A DNA stretch of 64,000 nucleotides, taken from NCBI GenBank assembly GCA_041906185.1, contig JAYRJQ010000002.1:62001-126000 (forward strand), written 5' to 3'. Of the stretch, positions 41,713 through 50,650 are shown one piece after another. The stretch's first letter is position 1; each line of letters opens with the position of its first letter. The notes below the pieces were generated by a model. It ran no database searches, was not told where the DNA came from, and was given only the letters and a program-made list of their open reading frames with translations. This stretch comes from Roseateles_B sp041906185. GTDB lineage: Bacteria > Pseudomonadota > Gammaproteobacteria > Burkholderiales > Burkholderiaceae_C. Position numbers and translations under genes: made by a program.

Positions 41713-42615
41713 GTGAGCCCGGCCGACGCCGCCGCCCGCAGCGCCCGGCATGCCCCGGTGCTGCCCCCGCCCGGCGCGCGCGCGACGCTCGCCTGGCTGG
41801 TGCTGGGCTGGCTGCTGCTGTTCGGGCTGAGCTACCGGGACCTGATGCGGGGCCTCTGGGCCAGCGACGAGCAGGGGCACGCGCCCATGATCCTCGCGGT
41901 GGGCCTGTGGCTGCTGGCCAGCCGGCTGCGGGCGCTGCCCCCGGCCGACGAGGCCCGCGGTGGTGCCGCCTCGCGTTGGGGCCTCGTGCCGCTGCTGCTG
42001 GGCCTGGCCGCCTTCGTCCTCGGGCGCTCCCAGGCCATCTGGACGCTGGAGATCGGCGCCCAGGTGCTGGTGCTGGCCGGCCTCGTGCTCGGCTTTCTCG
42101 GCTGGCGCGGCCTGCGGGCGGCGGCCTTCCCGCTGGGCTTCCTGCTCTTCATGATCCCCTGGCCCGGCGACTGGACGCTGGCGCTCACGACGCCGCTGAA
42201 GATCGCCGTCTCCGGCGTGGCCAGCCAGCTGCTGTACTGGGTCGGCTACCCCGTCGGGCGCTCGGGCGTCATCCTCACCGTGGGCCCCTACCAGCTGCTG
42301 GTGGCGGACGCCTGCGCCGGCCTGAACTCCCTCTTCACGCTGGAGGCCCTGGGCCTGCTCTACATGCACGTCGTGAAGCACACGGCCGTCTGGCGCAATG
42401 CCGCGCTGGCGCTGCTGGTCGTGCCCATCTCCTTCGCGGCCAATGTGCTGCGGGTGCTGGTGCTGGTGCTCGTGACCTACCACTTCGGTGACGCGGCCGG
42501 CCAGGGCTTCATCCACGGCTTCGCCGGCCTGCTGCTGATGCTGGCGGCGCTGGCGCTGATCCTGGCCGCGGACGGCCTGCTGGGGCGCCTCGGGCGCTGG
42601 CGGGGCTGGCCATGA
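41713..42615 (+). CDS. xrtB: exosortase B
   Basis: 300-residue multi-pass inner-membrane transpeptidase that cleaves PEP-CTERM proteins and transfers them to an acceptor. About 7-8 hydrophobic segments are visible. The catalytic triad of exosortases is in place: Cys201 (VADACAGLNSL), Arg247 (AANVLRVLVL) and His268 (GFIHGFAGL). GWLLLFGLSYRDL and GHAPMILAV near the N-terminus match XrtB. The start is GTG at 41713 with GAGAGGCGACGGC upstream. It lies in the standard epsD-E-F-G-xrtB-epsI order, and its stop overlaps epsI. Confidence 0.95.
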   Translation: MSPADAAARSARHAPVLPPPGARATLAWLVLGWLLLFGLSYRDLMRGLWASDEQGHAPMILAVGLWLLASRLRALPPADEARGGAASRWGLVPLLLGLAAFVLGRSQAIWTLEIGAQVLVLAGLVLGFLGWRGLRAAAFPLGFLLFMIPWPGDWTLALTTPLKIAVSGVASQLLYWVGYPVGRSGVILTVGPYQLLVADACAGLNSLFTLEALGLLYMHVVKHTAVWRNAALALLVVPISFAANVLRVLVLVLVTYHFGDAAGQGFIHGFAGLLLMLAALALILAADGLLGRLGRWRGWP

Positions 42616-43298
42616 ACGCGCAGCGCCGGGCCCTGCTGGTGGCCGCCGCGATGGGCGGGACGGCCGTGCTCGCCGAGCAGGCGCGCCCCCGCCGCTATCT
42701 GGCGGACGAGGAGCCCCGCGTGCCGCTCGCCCGGCTGGCGCCCACGCGCTTCGGGGCCTGGGACCTGGACCCCTCCATCGTGCCGCTGGTGCCCAATCCC
42801 CAGCAGCAGCAGGTCCTGGCCGAGACCTACGACGAGGTGCTGGCGCTGAGTTTCCGCAATCCGCAGCGCGAGCTCGTCATGCTGAGCCTCGCCTACGGGC
42901 GCAACCAGCACAAGGGCATGATGATCCACCGCCCGGAGATCTGCTACCCGGCCCAGGGCTTCCGCCTGGAGCAGGACGTCTTCGATGCGACCGTGCCGCT
43001 GGCCAGCGGGCCGCTGCCGCTCAAGCGCCTCGTGGCGAGCCAGGGGCGCCGGCACGAGCCCATCAGCTACTGGGTCGTCGTGGGCGACGAGCTGACCACC
43101 TTCGGCTACCCGCACCGCTGGGCCGCGCTGCGCTACGGTCTGCGGGGCCTCATCCCCGACGGCGTGCTCGTGCGCGTGTCCTCGCTCAGCGCGGACAATG
43201 CCCAGGGCTTCGCGCTGCAGTCCGGCTTCATCCGCGACTGGGCACAGGCGCTGGACCCCGCGGCGCGACGCCGCCTGCTGGGTCGCGGCCATGGCTGA
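42612..43298 (+). CDS. epsI: EpsI family protein (exosortase-associated)
   Basis: 228 residues. The N-terminal hydrophobic segment (about 5-22, Ala-rich) is followed by the EpsI domain: LAPTRFGAWDLDPSIVPLVP (about 42-61), SLAYGRNQHKGMMIHRPEIC and YPAQGFRL (about 95-122), a His/Cys-containing motif conserved across EpsI. The arrangement matches the B-type EpsI that accompanies exosortase B. EpsI is needed for PEP-CTERM systems, possibly as an acceptor-processing partner. The start overlaps the xrtB stop by four bases. Confidence 0.92.
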   Translation: MNAQRRALLVAAAMGGTAVLAEQARPRRYLADEEPRVPLARLAPTRFGAWDLDPSIVPLVPNPQQQQVLAETYDEVLALSFRNPQRELVMLSLAYGRNQHKGMMIHRPEICYPAQGFRLEQDVFDATVPLASGPLPLKRLVASQGRRHEPISYWVVVGDELTTFGYPHRWAALRYGLRGLIPDGVLVRVSSLSADNAQGFALQSGFIRDWAQALDPAARRRLLGRGHG

Positions 43299-43331
43299 GT
43301 CCTCTCCCACCTCCGCTTTGCAGGCACACAC

Positions 43332-44468
43332 ATGAGCATCAAGAAAGCGCTGATCACCGGCGTCACCGGCCAGGACGGGGCGTATCTGGCCGAGCTGCTG
43401 CTGGGCAAGGGCTACGAGGTGCACGGCATCAAGCGCCGGGCCTCGTCCTTCAACACGGACCGCATCGACCACCTCTACCAGGACCCGCACGTCGACAACC
43501 AGCGCTTCATCCTGCACTACGGGGACCTGACGGACAGCAGCAACCTGATCCGCATCATCCAGCAGGTGCAGCCGGACGAGGTCTACAACCTGGCCGCCAT
43601 GAGCCATGTGGCCGTGAGCTTCGAGATGCCCGAGTACACCGCCAACGCGGACGGCCTCGGCACGCTGCGGCTGCTGGAGGCCATCCGCATGCTGGGCCTG
43701 GAGACGAAGACGCGCTTCTACCAGGCGTCCACCTCCGAGCTCTACGGCCTGGTGCAGGAGACGCCGCAGCGCGAGCGCACGCCCTTCTACCCGCGCAGCC
43801 CCTACGCCGTGGCCAAGCTCTACGCCTACTGGATCACCGTCAACTACCGCGAGGCCTACGGCCTGCACGCGAGCAACGGCATCCTCTTCAACCACGAGAG
43901 CCCCGTGCGCGGCGAGACCTTCGTGACCCGCAAGATCACGCGGGCGCTGGCCCGCATCGCGCTGGGCCTGCAGGACTGCGTGTACCTCGGCAACCTCAGC
44001 GCGCAGCGCGACTGGGGGCATGCGCGCGACTACGTCGATGCCATGTGGCGCATGCTGCAGCAGCCGCAGGGGGACGACTACGTCATCGCGACCGGCGTGC
44101 AGCACAGCGTGCGGGAGTTCATCGCCCTGGCGGCGGCCGAGCTGGGCCTCACGCTGGCCTTCGAGGGCGAGGGGCTGGACGAGGTCGCGCGGGTGAGCGC
44201 CATCACGGCCGTGGCGGGCGTCGAGGGCCCGCCGCCGCGCTGCCGGGTGGGGGACGTGATCGTGCGCGTCGACCCCCGCTACTTCCGCCCGACGGAGGTC
44301 GAGACGCTGCTGGGCGATGCCAGCAAGGCCCGCGAGCGCCTGGGCTGGACGCCGGCCACCTCGATCGAGACCCTGGTGCGCGAGATGATGGCCGCCGACT
44401 ACAGCGCCGCGCGGCGCGACGAGCTCGTCAAGAGCGCCGGCTACCCCGCCTACGACGCGCACGAATGA
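43332..44468 (+). CDS. gmd: GDP-mannose 4,6-dehydratase
   Basis: 378 residues, extended short-chain dehydrogenase that turns GDP-D-mannose into GDP-4-keto-6-deoxy-D-mannose. GVTGQDGAYLAELLL (about 9-23) is the Rossmann motif, HYGDLTDSSNLIRII near 60, ASTSELYG near 134 with the catalytic Thr/Glu, and SPYAVAKLYAYW near 155 carrying the active Tyr and Lys. NHESPVRGETFVTRKITRA is the Gmd specificity loop. Following fcl gives GDP-L-fucose. GDP-mannose must come from genes outside the window. Confidence 0.97.
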   Translation: MSIKKALITGVTGQDGAYLAELLLGKGYEVHGIKRRASSFNTDRIDHLYQDPHVDNQRFILHYGDLTDSSNLIRIIQQVQPDEVYNLAAMSHVAVSFEMPEYTANADGLGTLRLLEAIRMLGLETKTRFYQASTSELYGLVQETPQRERTPFYPRSPYAVAKLYAYWITVNYREAYGLHASNGILFNHESPVRGETFVTRKITRALARIALGLQDCVYLGNLSAQRDWGHARDYVDAMWRMLQQPQGDDYVIATGVQHSVREFIALAAAELGLTLAFEGEGLDEVARVSAITAVAGVEGPPPRCRVGDVIVRVDPRYFRPTEVETLLGDASKARERLGWTPATSIETLVREMMAADYSAARRDELVKSAGYPAYDAHE

Positions 44469-44488
44469 CCCCCGCCCCGGAGGCCGCC

Positions 44489-45427
44489 ATGCACAGCATT
44501 CCCAGCGACGCCCGCATCCTCGTCACCGGCCACGGCGGCATGGTGGGCTCCGCCCTCGTGCGCCGCCTGCAGGCGCGCGGCTACACGCAGATCCTCACCC
44601 GCACCCGTGCGCAGCTGGACCTCCTCGACCAGGCGGCGGTCTACCGCTACCTCGTCGAGCACCGGCCGGACTACGTGTTCATCGCGGCGGCCAAGGTCGG
44701 CGGCATCCTGGCCAACGACACCGAGCGCGCCGACTTCCTCTTCCAGAACCTGCAGATCGAGCTGAACCTCATCCACGGCGCCCACCGCGCCGGCGTGCAG
44801 CGCCTGCAGTTCCTCGGCTCGAGCTGCATCTACCCGCGGGACTGCCCGCAGCCGATCCGCGAGGAGTCGCTCCTCACCGGCCCGCTGGAGCCCACGAACG
44901 AGCCCTATGCCATCGCCAAGATCGCCGGGGTGAAGCTCGCCGAGAGCTACAGCCGCCAGCACGGCCGGCAGTACATCAGCGTCATGCCGACGAACCTCTA
45001 TGGCCCCGGCGACAACTACGACCTGGCCAGCAGCCACGTGCTGCCGGCGCTCATCCGCAAGGCCCACGAGGCCCGGGCGCGCGGGGATGCGCAGTACGTC
45101 GTGTGGGGCACGGGCACACCGCGGCGCGAGTTCCTCTACGTCGACGACCTGGCCGAGGCCTGCGTCCTGCTGATGGAGCTCGGCTACGACGGCCCGCTGC
45201 TGAACATCGGCACCGGCACCGACGTGAGCATCCGCGAGCTGGCGGAGACGGTCATGGAGGTCGTGGGTTTCGAGGGGCGCATCGTCTTCGACACCAGCAA
45301 GCCCGACGGCACGCCGCGCAAGCTGCTGGACGTCTCGCGCATCCAGGCGCTGGGCTGGACGGCCCGCACCGGCCTGCGCGAGGGCATCGCCCGGGCCTGC
45401 GAGGACTTCCGCCGAGGGCAGGCATGA
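44489..45427 (+). CDS. fcl: GDP-L-fucose synthase
   Basis: 312-residue epimerase/reductase that converts GDP-4-keto-6-deoxymannose to GDP-L-fucose with NADPH. GHGGMVGSALVRRL is the cofactor motif, AAAKVGGILAN near 69, LGSSCIYPRDCPQPI near 110 with the catalytic Ser/Cys, and EPYAIAKIAGVKL near 140 with the Tyr-Lys pair. I chose the ATG at 44489 because GGAGG lies upstream at 44479-44483. An ATG at 44465 overlapping the gmd stop would add eight residues. The stop overlaps the acyltransferase start. Confidence 0.95.
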   Translation: MHSIPSDARILVTGHGGMVGSALVRRLQARGYTQILTRTRAQLDLLDQAAVYRYLVEHRPDYVFIAAAKVGGILANDTERADFLFQNLQIELNLIHGAHRAGVQRLQFLGSSCIYPRDCPQPIREESLLTGPLEPTNEPYAIAKIAGVKLAESYSRQHGRQYISVMPTNLYGPGDNYDLASSHVLPALIRKAHEARARGDAQYVVWGTGTPRREFLYVDDLAEACVLLMELGYDGPLLNIGTGTDVSIRELAETVMEVVGFEGRIVFDTSKPDGTPRKLLDVSRIQALGWTARTGLREGIARACEDFRRGQA

Positions 45428-46542
45428 GCGAGCGCCGCCCGGCAGCGTCCGGCGGGCACTGGGGGGAGCTCGACACCCTCCGGTTCCTGTCCGCCTGCCT
45501 GGTGATGGCCTTCCACTACCTCGGAACGGACAGCCATGGCTCGCGCTGGCAGGTGCAGCACGGTGACGTCTACGGCTTCGCGGCCTGGGATGCCGTGTCC
45601 CGCCTGGGGGCCCTGGGCGTCGACCTGTTCTTCTTCATCAGCGGGCTCGTGATCGCCCACAGCGCCAATGGCGTCCGCCCGGCTGCCTTCGCCGCCTCGC
45701 GCTTCACGCGGCTGATGCCCACCTACTGGCTGGCGGTGCTGCTCACCGCCGCGGGCATCCAGTGGGCCGGCGAGGGCTACCGCACGCTCGATGGCTGGCA
45801 GGTGCTGGCCAATCTGCTGTGCCTGCAGCGCGTCCTGGGCGTCGAGTTCGTCGACGGGGTGTACTGGTCGCTGCTGGTGGAGATGCGCTTTTACGGCCTC
45901 GTGATGCTGCTGCTGGTGTGCCGGCAGTTCCACCACTACCCGCGCTGGCTGGGCGTCTGGGCGGCCTTCGTGGGCCTCGACGCCGCCGGCGTGCCGCTGG
46001 GGCCGCTGCGGCAGGCGCTGCTGCTGTCGCAGGCCCCGTGGTTCATCCTCGGCGGCGCGGCCTGGCTCCAGACGCAGGGCCGCCGCCGCGAGGCCTGGCT
46101 GCTGTTCGCCGCGATGCTGTCCCTCATCGTCGCCCGGCAGTACGGCAAGTACGCCCAGCACGGCACGGCGGAGGGCGTCCTCGCCGCGCTGACCGTCAGC
46201 GGCATGGCGCTGCTCGTGATGGCCGTGCCCCTGGGCCGCCTGCCCTGGCTGCGCCTGCGCCACGGCGCCTCGCTGGCGGCACTGACCTACCCGCTGTACC
46301 TGCTGCACGAGGACCTCGGCTTCGTGCTGATGCGCGAGCTGTGGCTGGGCAGCGCTGGGGCGACGGTCGCGGGCGTGGCCGCGGCCGCCCTGGGCCTGGC
46401 CTGGCTTGTGGTGAAGGTCTTCGAGCAGCCGCTGCTGCCGCCGCTGCGCCGCGCGCTCACGCAGCGCCTGGACCGCATCGCCGCGCTGCGGCGCGCTGGC
46501 CCCGCGGTCGCACCGCCGGACGGCCGATGGGCCCTGCCATGA
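45424..46542 (+). CDS. acyltransferase 3 family membrane protein (polysaccharide O-acetylation)
   Basis: 372 residues with about ten transmembrane segments. It opens with LDTLRFLSACLVMAFHYLG (family motif R-x10-H), followed by GALGVDLFFFISGLVIA and RLMPTYWLAV, as in OafA/ExoZ-type enzymes. These move acetyl or other acyl groups across the inner membrane onto sugars. Location between fcl and the flippase gene makes exopolysaccharide acylation likely. The last four bases overlap the next gene. Confidence 0.9.
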   Translation: MSERRPAASGGHWGELDTLRFLSACLVMAFHYLGTDSHGSRWQVQHGDVYGFAAWDAVSRLGALGVDLFFFISGLVIAHSANGVRPAAFAASRFTRLMPTYWLAVLLTAAGIQWAGEGYRTLDGWQVLANLLCLQRVLGVEFVDGVYWSLLVEMRFYGLVMLLLVCRQFHHYPRWLGVWAAFVGLDAAGVPLGPLRQALLLSQAPWFILGGAAWLQTQGRRREAWLLFAAMLSLIVARQYGKYAQHGTAEGVLAALTVSGMALLVMAVPLGRLPWLRLRHGASLAALTYPLYLLHEDLGFVLMRELWLGSAGATVAGVAAAALGLAWLVVKVFEQPLLPPLRRALTQRLDRIAALRRAGPAVAPPDGRWALP

Positions 46543-47999
46543 GCGGCCGGGCGGGCGTGGTCCTCAGCGGCATGCGGTGGGGCGCCTTCGGCGTGGCGGC
46601 CAGCGTGGTCGTGCAGATCGGCCTGATGGCCTGCCTGTCGCGCCTGCTCGCGCCGGCGGACTTCGGCCTCATGGCGATGGCGCTGATCGGCCTGCGCTTC
46701 CTGGACTACTTCGCGCAGATGGGCCTGGGCGCCGCCCTGGTCCAGCGCCCCGAGTTGTCGGCGCAGGACCTGCGCCTGGGCCTGGGCCTGAGCCTGCTCG
46801 TGTCGGGCGTCTGCGTCGGCCTCACCTGGCTGCTGGCGCCGCTGGCCGCCGGCTTCTTCCAGCGGCCGGCCCTGCAGGGCATCCTGGATGTGCTCGCGCT
46901 GAACTTCCTGCTGCAGGGCCTCTCGACCGTGGCGCTGGCCCTGCTGCGGCGCGGTCTGCGGTTCCGGGCGCTGGCCCTCATTGACCTGGCGGCCTACGTG
47001 TTGGGCTACGGGGCGGTGGGCCTGGCCCTGGCCTGGGCGGGCGCTGGCGTGTGGGCGCTGGTGGGTGCCACGCTGGCACAGAGCGGCCTCAGCCTGCTGC
47101 TGGCCGCGGCCGTCGCGCGGCCGGACTGGCGGCCGAGCCTGCGCGGCGATGTCCGCGGTCTGCTGGGCTATGGTGCGCCACATTCGCTGGTCAGCTTCGT
47201 GGAGTTCCTGAGCTTCAACGTCGACACGACGCTGATCGGCCGCCTGCTGGGTGATGCGCCGCTGGGCACCTACAGCCGCGCCCGCCTGCTGACCAACCTG
47301 CCCACCGAGAAGGTGGCGGGCATCCTCGGGCGCGTGCTGTTCCCGCTCTTCAGCAGTGCGCAGTCGGCGCGCGGGCAGGTGGGGCAGGGCTTCCTGCTCG
47401 GCGTGCTGGGCATCGGCCTGGCCGGCGCGGCGCTGAGCCTCGGGATGGCCGCGGCAGCCGGCCCGCTGGTGGCCGTGATGCTGGGGCCGCAGTGGGGGGA
47501 CGCCGTGCCGCTCGTCGGTGCCCTGGCACTGTGCGTGCCCTTCCTCTACATGTGCCACGTCGCGGGGGTCGTGTGCGACGCCCTGGCGCTGCTGCGGCGC
47601 AAGCTGCTGCTGCAAGGGGCGGCGCTCGTCCTGCTGATGGTGGCGGTCTGGCTGGCCCTGCCGCGGGGCATGACGGCGGTGGTGTGGGCGGTCCTGGCCG
47701 TCGAGGTGCTGCGCTGGGGCGCCTTCCTGCTGCTGCTGGTGCCGGTGCTCCAGCTGCGCTGGGCCGAGGTGGCGCGGGTGCACCTGGCGGTCGCGGGCAT
47801 GGGCGCCCTGGTGTGGGGCGGCGTGCAGGCGGCGCTCGCGTGGCGAGGCTGGACGCCCGGCGCGGGCCTGGCCGTCGCCGTGCTGGCGGGAGCGCTGTCC
47901 GGCCTGGCGGCGCTGGGTCTGGCCCGCCCGTTGCTGCGGCCGATCGCGGCGTACGGCCTGCTGCGCAGCCGGCTGCCGGCCCTGGCGCGCTGGTGGTGA
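46539..47999 (+). CDS. Wzx-like polysaccharide flippase (MOP superfamily)
   Basis: 486 residues with 12-14 hydrophobic helices, Polysacc_synt_3/Wzx group. SRLLAPADFGLMAMALIGL (about 35-53) is the characteristic helix 2 region, and LSFNVDTTLIGRLLGDAPLG near 229 is well conserved. It should flip undecaprenyl-linked repeat units to the periplasmic side. It is coupled to the acyltransferase by ATGA and followed after six bases by a glycosyltransferase. A second Wzy-type membrane gene lies further on, completing a Wzx/Wzy route. Confidence 0.9.
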   Translation: MSGRAGVVLSGMRWGAFGVAASVVVQIGLMACLSRLLAPADFGLMAMALIGLRFLDYFAQMGLGAALVQRPELSAQDLRLGLGLSLLVSGVCVGLTWLLAPLAAGFFQRPALQGILDVLALNFLLQGLSTVALALLRRGLRFRALALIDLAAYVLGYGAVGLALAWAGAGVWALVGATLAQSGLSLLLAAAVARPDWRPSLRGDVRGLLGYGAPHSLVSFVEFLSFNVDTTLIGRLLGDAPLGTYSRARLLTNLPTEKVAGILGRVLFPLFSSAQSARGQVGQGFLLGVLGIGLAGAALSLGMAAAAGPLVAVMLGPQWGDAVPLVGALALCVPFLYMCHVAGVVCDALALLRRKLLLQGAALVLLMVAVWLALPRGMTAVVWAVLAVEVLRWGAFLLLLVPVLQLRWAEVARVHLAVAGMGALVWGGVQAALAWRGWTPGAGLAVAVLAGALSGLAALGLARPLLRPIAAYGLLRSRLPALARWW

Positions 48000-48005
48000 G
48001 GGCGG

Positions 48006-49271
48006 ATGGCCATGCGTGATCCCGTTCTGCAGCATCTGGGCTTCTGCGCGCCGGTGGCGGGGCAAGACCTGGCCCCGCTGATGGGCATGGCCCCGGGCGA
48101 GCTGCCCCGCGGCTACGAGGGGGCGCCGCTGATGGCGACGCTGATCCAGGGCCTGCTCGAGTCGGGGCTGCAGCTGAGCGTCTTCACGCTCAGTGCGGAC
48201 CTGCCGTTCGAGGCGGGCCCGGTGTGCCTCGCGTCGGCGCGCTGGCCGGGCCTGCGGGTCCATTTCGTGCCCCTGCGGCCCCGGGCGTGGCGCCCGGTCC
48301 AGGGGCGGCCCGGCCGCATCCTGGACCTCTACCGCCTCGAACGGCAGGGCCTGTGCGCCGCCATCGCCGAGGCGAAGCCGCAGGTCGTCCATGCCCACTG
48401 GGCCTACGAATTCGCCTGGGCGGCGCTGGACAGCGGCGTCCCGACGGTCGTCACCAGCCACGACTCGCCCCTGCTGGTGGCACGCATGAACACCTGGGCC
48501 AAGCCCACCATCAGCCTGTACCGCTGGCTGCGGGTGCTGATGGCGCGGGAGGTCCTGCGCCGGGCGCGGCACCTGACCGTGGTCTCGCCCTACATGCAGC
48601 AGGCGCTGGCCGGACTGGCGCGCGCCACGCCCGTCGTGGTGCCCAATGCCGTGCAGGCGGACCTCGTCGCTCGCGGGCGCGAGCGCCAGCGGCCGGCCCG
48701 CCTGCGCATCGCCCTCATCAGCCATGGCTGGAGCCGGCGCAAGAACGCCCGCCCGGCGCTGCTTGCCTTCGCCCAGCGCCGGCGTCAGGACCCGGCCATC
48801 GAGCTGCATCTCTTTGGCCACGAGTTCGAGCCCGGCGGCGCCGCGGAGGCCTGGTGCCGCCGGACCCCCGCGATGGCCGGCGCGCTGGAGGCGCTGCATT
48901 TCCACGGCCCGCAGCCGCACGAGTCCCTGATGCGGCAGCTCGACGGCCTGGACCTGCTGCTGCACCCCTCGCTGGAGGAGTCCTTCGGGATGGTGCTGGT
49001 CGAGGCCATGGCCCTGGGCCTGCCGGTGGTGGCGGGCGCGCGCAGCGGCGCCGTGCCCTGGGTGGTGCAGGCCCCGGACGGCCTGTGCGATGTGCGCGAC
49101 AGCGCCGACATCGCCCGCGCGCTCGCCCGCGTGAGCGAGCCGCTCACGTATGCCCGGCTGTCCGCCCAGGGGCGCCAGCAGGTACAAACACGCTTCGGGC
49201 TCGACGCGGTGGTGCGCGCCTACCGCCAGACCTATCTTCAGGCCCTCGGCCCAGACACCCGCGCCCCCTGA
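48006..49271 (+). CDS. glycosyltransferase family 4 (GT-B)
   Basis: 421 residues. The N-terminal Rossmann-like half contains a motif near 118-128 (VVHAHWAYEFAW). The C-terminal Glycos_transf_1 domain has PSLEESFGMVLVEAMALGLP (about 322-341) with the E-x7-E nucleotide-sugar motif. Cytoplasmic, retaining enzyme adding a sugar to the lipid-linked repeat. Donor and acceptor cannot be deduced. Starts six bases after the flippase. Confidence 0.9.
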   Translation: MAMRDPVLQHLGFCAPVAGQDLAPLMGMAPGELPRGYEGAPLMATLIQGLLESGLQLSVFTLSADLPFEAGPVCLASARWPGLRVHFVPLRPRAWRPVQGRPGRILDLYRLERQGLCAAIAEAKPQVVHAHWAYEFAWAALDSGVPTVVTSHDSPLLVARMNTWAKPTISLYRWLRVLMAREVLRRARHLTVVSPYMQQALAGLARATPVVVPNAVQADLVARGRERQRPARLRIALISHGWSRRKNARPALLAFAQRRRQDPAIELHLFGHEFEPGGAAEAWCRRTPAMAGALEALHFHGPQPHESLMRQLDGLDLLLHPSLEESFGMVLVEAMALGLPVVAGARSGAVPWVVQAPDGLCDVRDSADIARALARVSEPLTYARLSAQGRQQVQTRFGLDAVVRAYRQTYLQALGPDTRAP

Positions 49272-49279
49272 CCCTGTCC

Positions 49280-50650
49280 ATGCAGATCCAGACCCTCGTC
49301 CTTCTCAGCATGCCCTTTGCCGTGGCGATGGCCCTGGCCGCGGGGCTGTTCGTCCTGCTGCTGTCGGCCTCGCGCGCCGTGGCCGTCGGCATCGGCTGGG
49401 CGGCGGCCATGGCCCTGACGGACACGCTGGTCATGGGCGCGCCGCTGCTGCACCTGGGCACGGCGGTCTTCGCGGGGGACCTGGCGAGCGTCGTGCTGGC
49501 GGCCGTCGCCCTCGGCCGCTGCCTGTGGGCGGGCAGCGAGGTGCGCCTGCACCGCGCCTGGCTGCTGTTCCTGCTGGTGATGGCCGTGAGCCTCGGGCGC
49601 GGCCTGATCACCTACGGCACGACCGCCGGCGTGCACGTGCGGGACTACTTCTACTTCGCCGCGGTCGCCACCTACGTGATGACCTTCGACTGGCGCCGCC
49701 TCGACTTCCGGGCCCTGTTCCGCCCCTGGGTGACCCTGGCGCTGGCGCTGGCCCTGCTGGTGCTCTACCGCTGGACGGTCTACTACCTGCCGATCCCCGA
49801 GCTGCTGCCGCCGCAGGGTGTCTACAACGTCGACGGCGCGATCCGCGTCATCGGCTCGGGCGATGCGATCCTGCTCGGGCAGCTGCTCATCGTGCTCGTG
49901 TACTTCAGCGGCGTCGCGCCCTCGCTGCCCGGCTGGCGCGTCCTGGTGCTGCCGCTCGCCGGCCTCGTGCTGCTGCTGCAGCACCGTTCCGTCTGGCTGG
50001 CGGTGATGGTCGGCGCGGTGACGCCGCTCCTCATGGCCCGGGACAGCAGCCGCGCCGTGCGTCAGCTCAGCGCGCTCGTGCTGGTGCTGAGCGTGGTGCT
50101 GCTGCCGCTGATCGTGAGCGAGAAGGGCAGCGGCCTGGCCGCGCAGCTGGGGCAGTCGGCGGGGCGCGCCTTGCGCGGCCAGGACACGACGTCCGACCGC
50201 CTGCAGGGCTGGGCCGCCATGATCCGCAAGTGGCAGGAGTCCGGGCCCGCGGCGGTGGCCGTCGGCAATCCCTTCGGCACCGACAACAGCCGCGTGGTCA
50301 TCGACGACGAGGGCCGGGTGCGCGTCATCACCTACTTCGCGCACAACATGTACGTCCAGACGCTCTACAACCTGGGCCTGCTCGGGCTGCTGTCCTTCCT
50401 GGCCGCGCTGGGTGCCGCGCTCGCGGGCCTGCGCCGGCTGGCGCGCGAGGAGGTCGCCGCCGGCCCCGCGGCGCTGCTGTTCACGCTGCTGGTGATGATG
50501 GCGGTCTACTTCATTCCCTATGGCGTCGGCCTCTGGCAAGGGCTGGTCATGGGCACGGCTCTGGCCTGGGTGCAGGCGCATGCGCCCGGGGCGGCGCGCG
50601 GTGCGCCTGCGCGGCCGACCGCCGTGCGGGGAGGTGCCCATGCGCGCTGA
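49280..50650 (+). CDS. O-antigen ligase/polymerase family membrane protein (Wzy-like)
   Basis: 456 residues with about eleven hydrophobic segments and one large periplasmic loop (about 285-355) that starts after LLPLIVSEKGSGLAAQLGQS and contains RLQGWAAMIRKWQESGP and FAHNMYVQTLYNLGLLGLLS. The HNMYVQTLYN motif is the Wzy_C-type His-Asn signature. It is probably the polymerase of the repeat unit, or alternatively an O-antigen ligase-like protein. The long upstream frame from 48224 is a shadow of the glycosyltransferase gene. Confidence 0.85.
   Translation: MQIQTLVLLSMPFAVAMALAAGLFVLLLSASRAVAVGIGWAAAMALTDTLVMGAPLLHLGTAVFAGDLASVVLAAVALGRCLWAGSEVRLHRAWLLFLLVMAVSLGRGLITYGTTAGVHVRDYFYFAAVATYVMTFDWRRLDFRALFRPWVTLALALALLVLYRWTVYYLPIPELLPPQGVYNVDGAIRVIGSGDAILLGQLLIVLVYFSGVAPSLPGWRVLVLPLAGLVLLLQHRSVWLAVMVGAVTPLLMARDSSRAVRQLSALVLVLSVVLLPLIVSEKGSGLAAQLGQSAGRALRGQDTTSDRLQGWAAMIRKWQESGPAAVAVGNPFGTDNSRVVIDDEGRVRVITYFAHNMYVQTLYNLGLLGLLSFLAALGAALAGLRRLAREEVAAGPAALLFTLLVMMAVYFIPYGVGLWQGLVMGTALAWVQAHAPGAARGAPARPTAVRGGAHAR

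Noticed and set aside
46287..49187. 966-codon minus-strand Gln/Arg/His-rich frame across the flippase and glycosyltransferase genes
   Set aside because: Composition typical of antisense translation, and it crosses three real genes.
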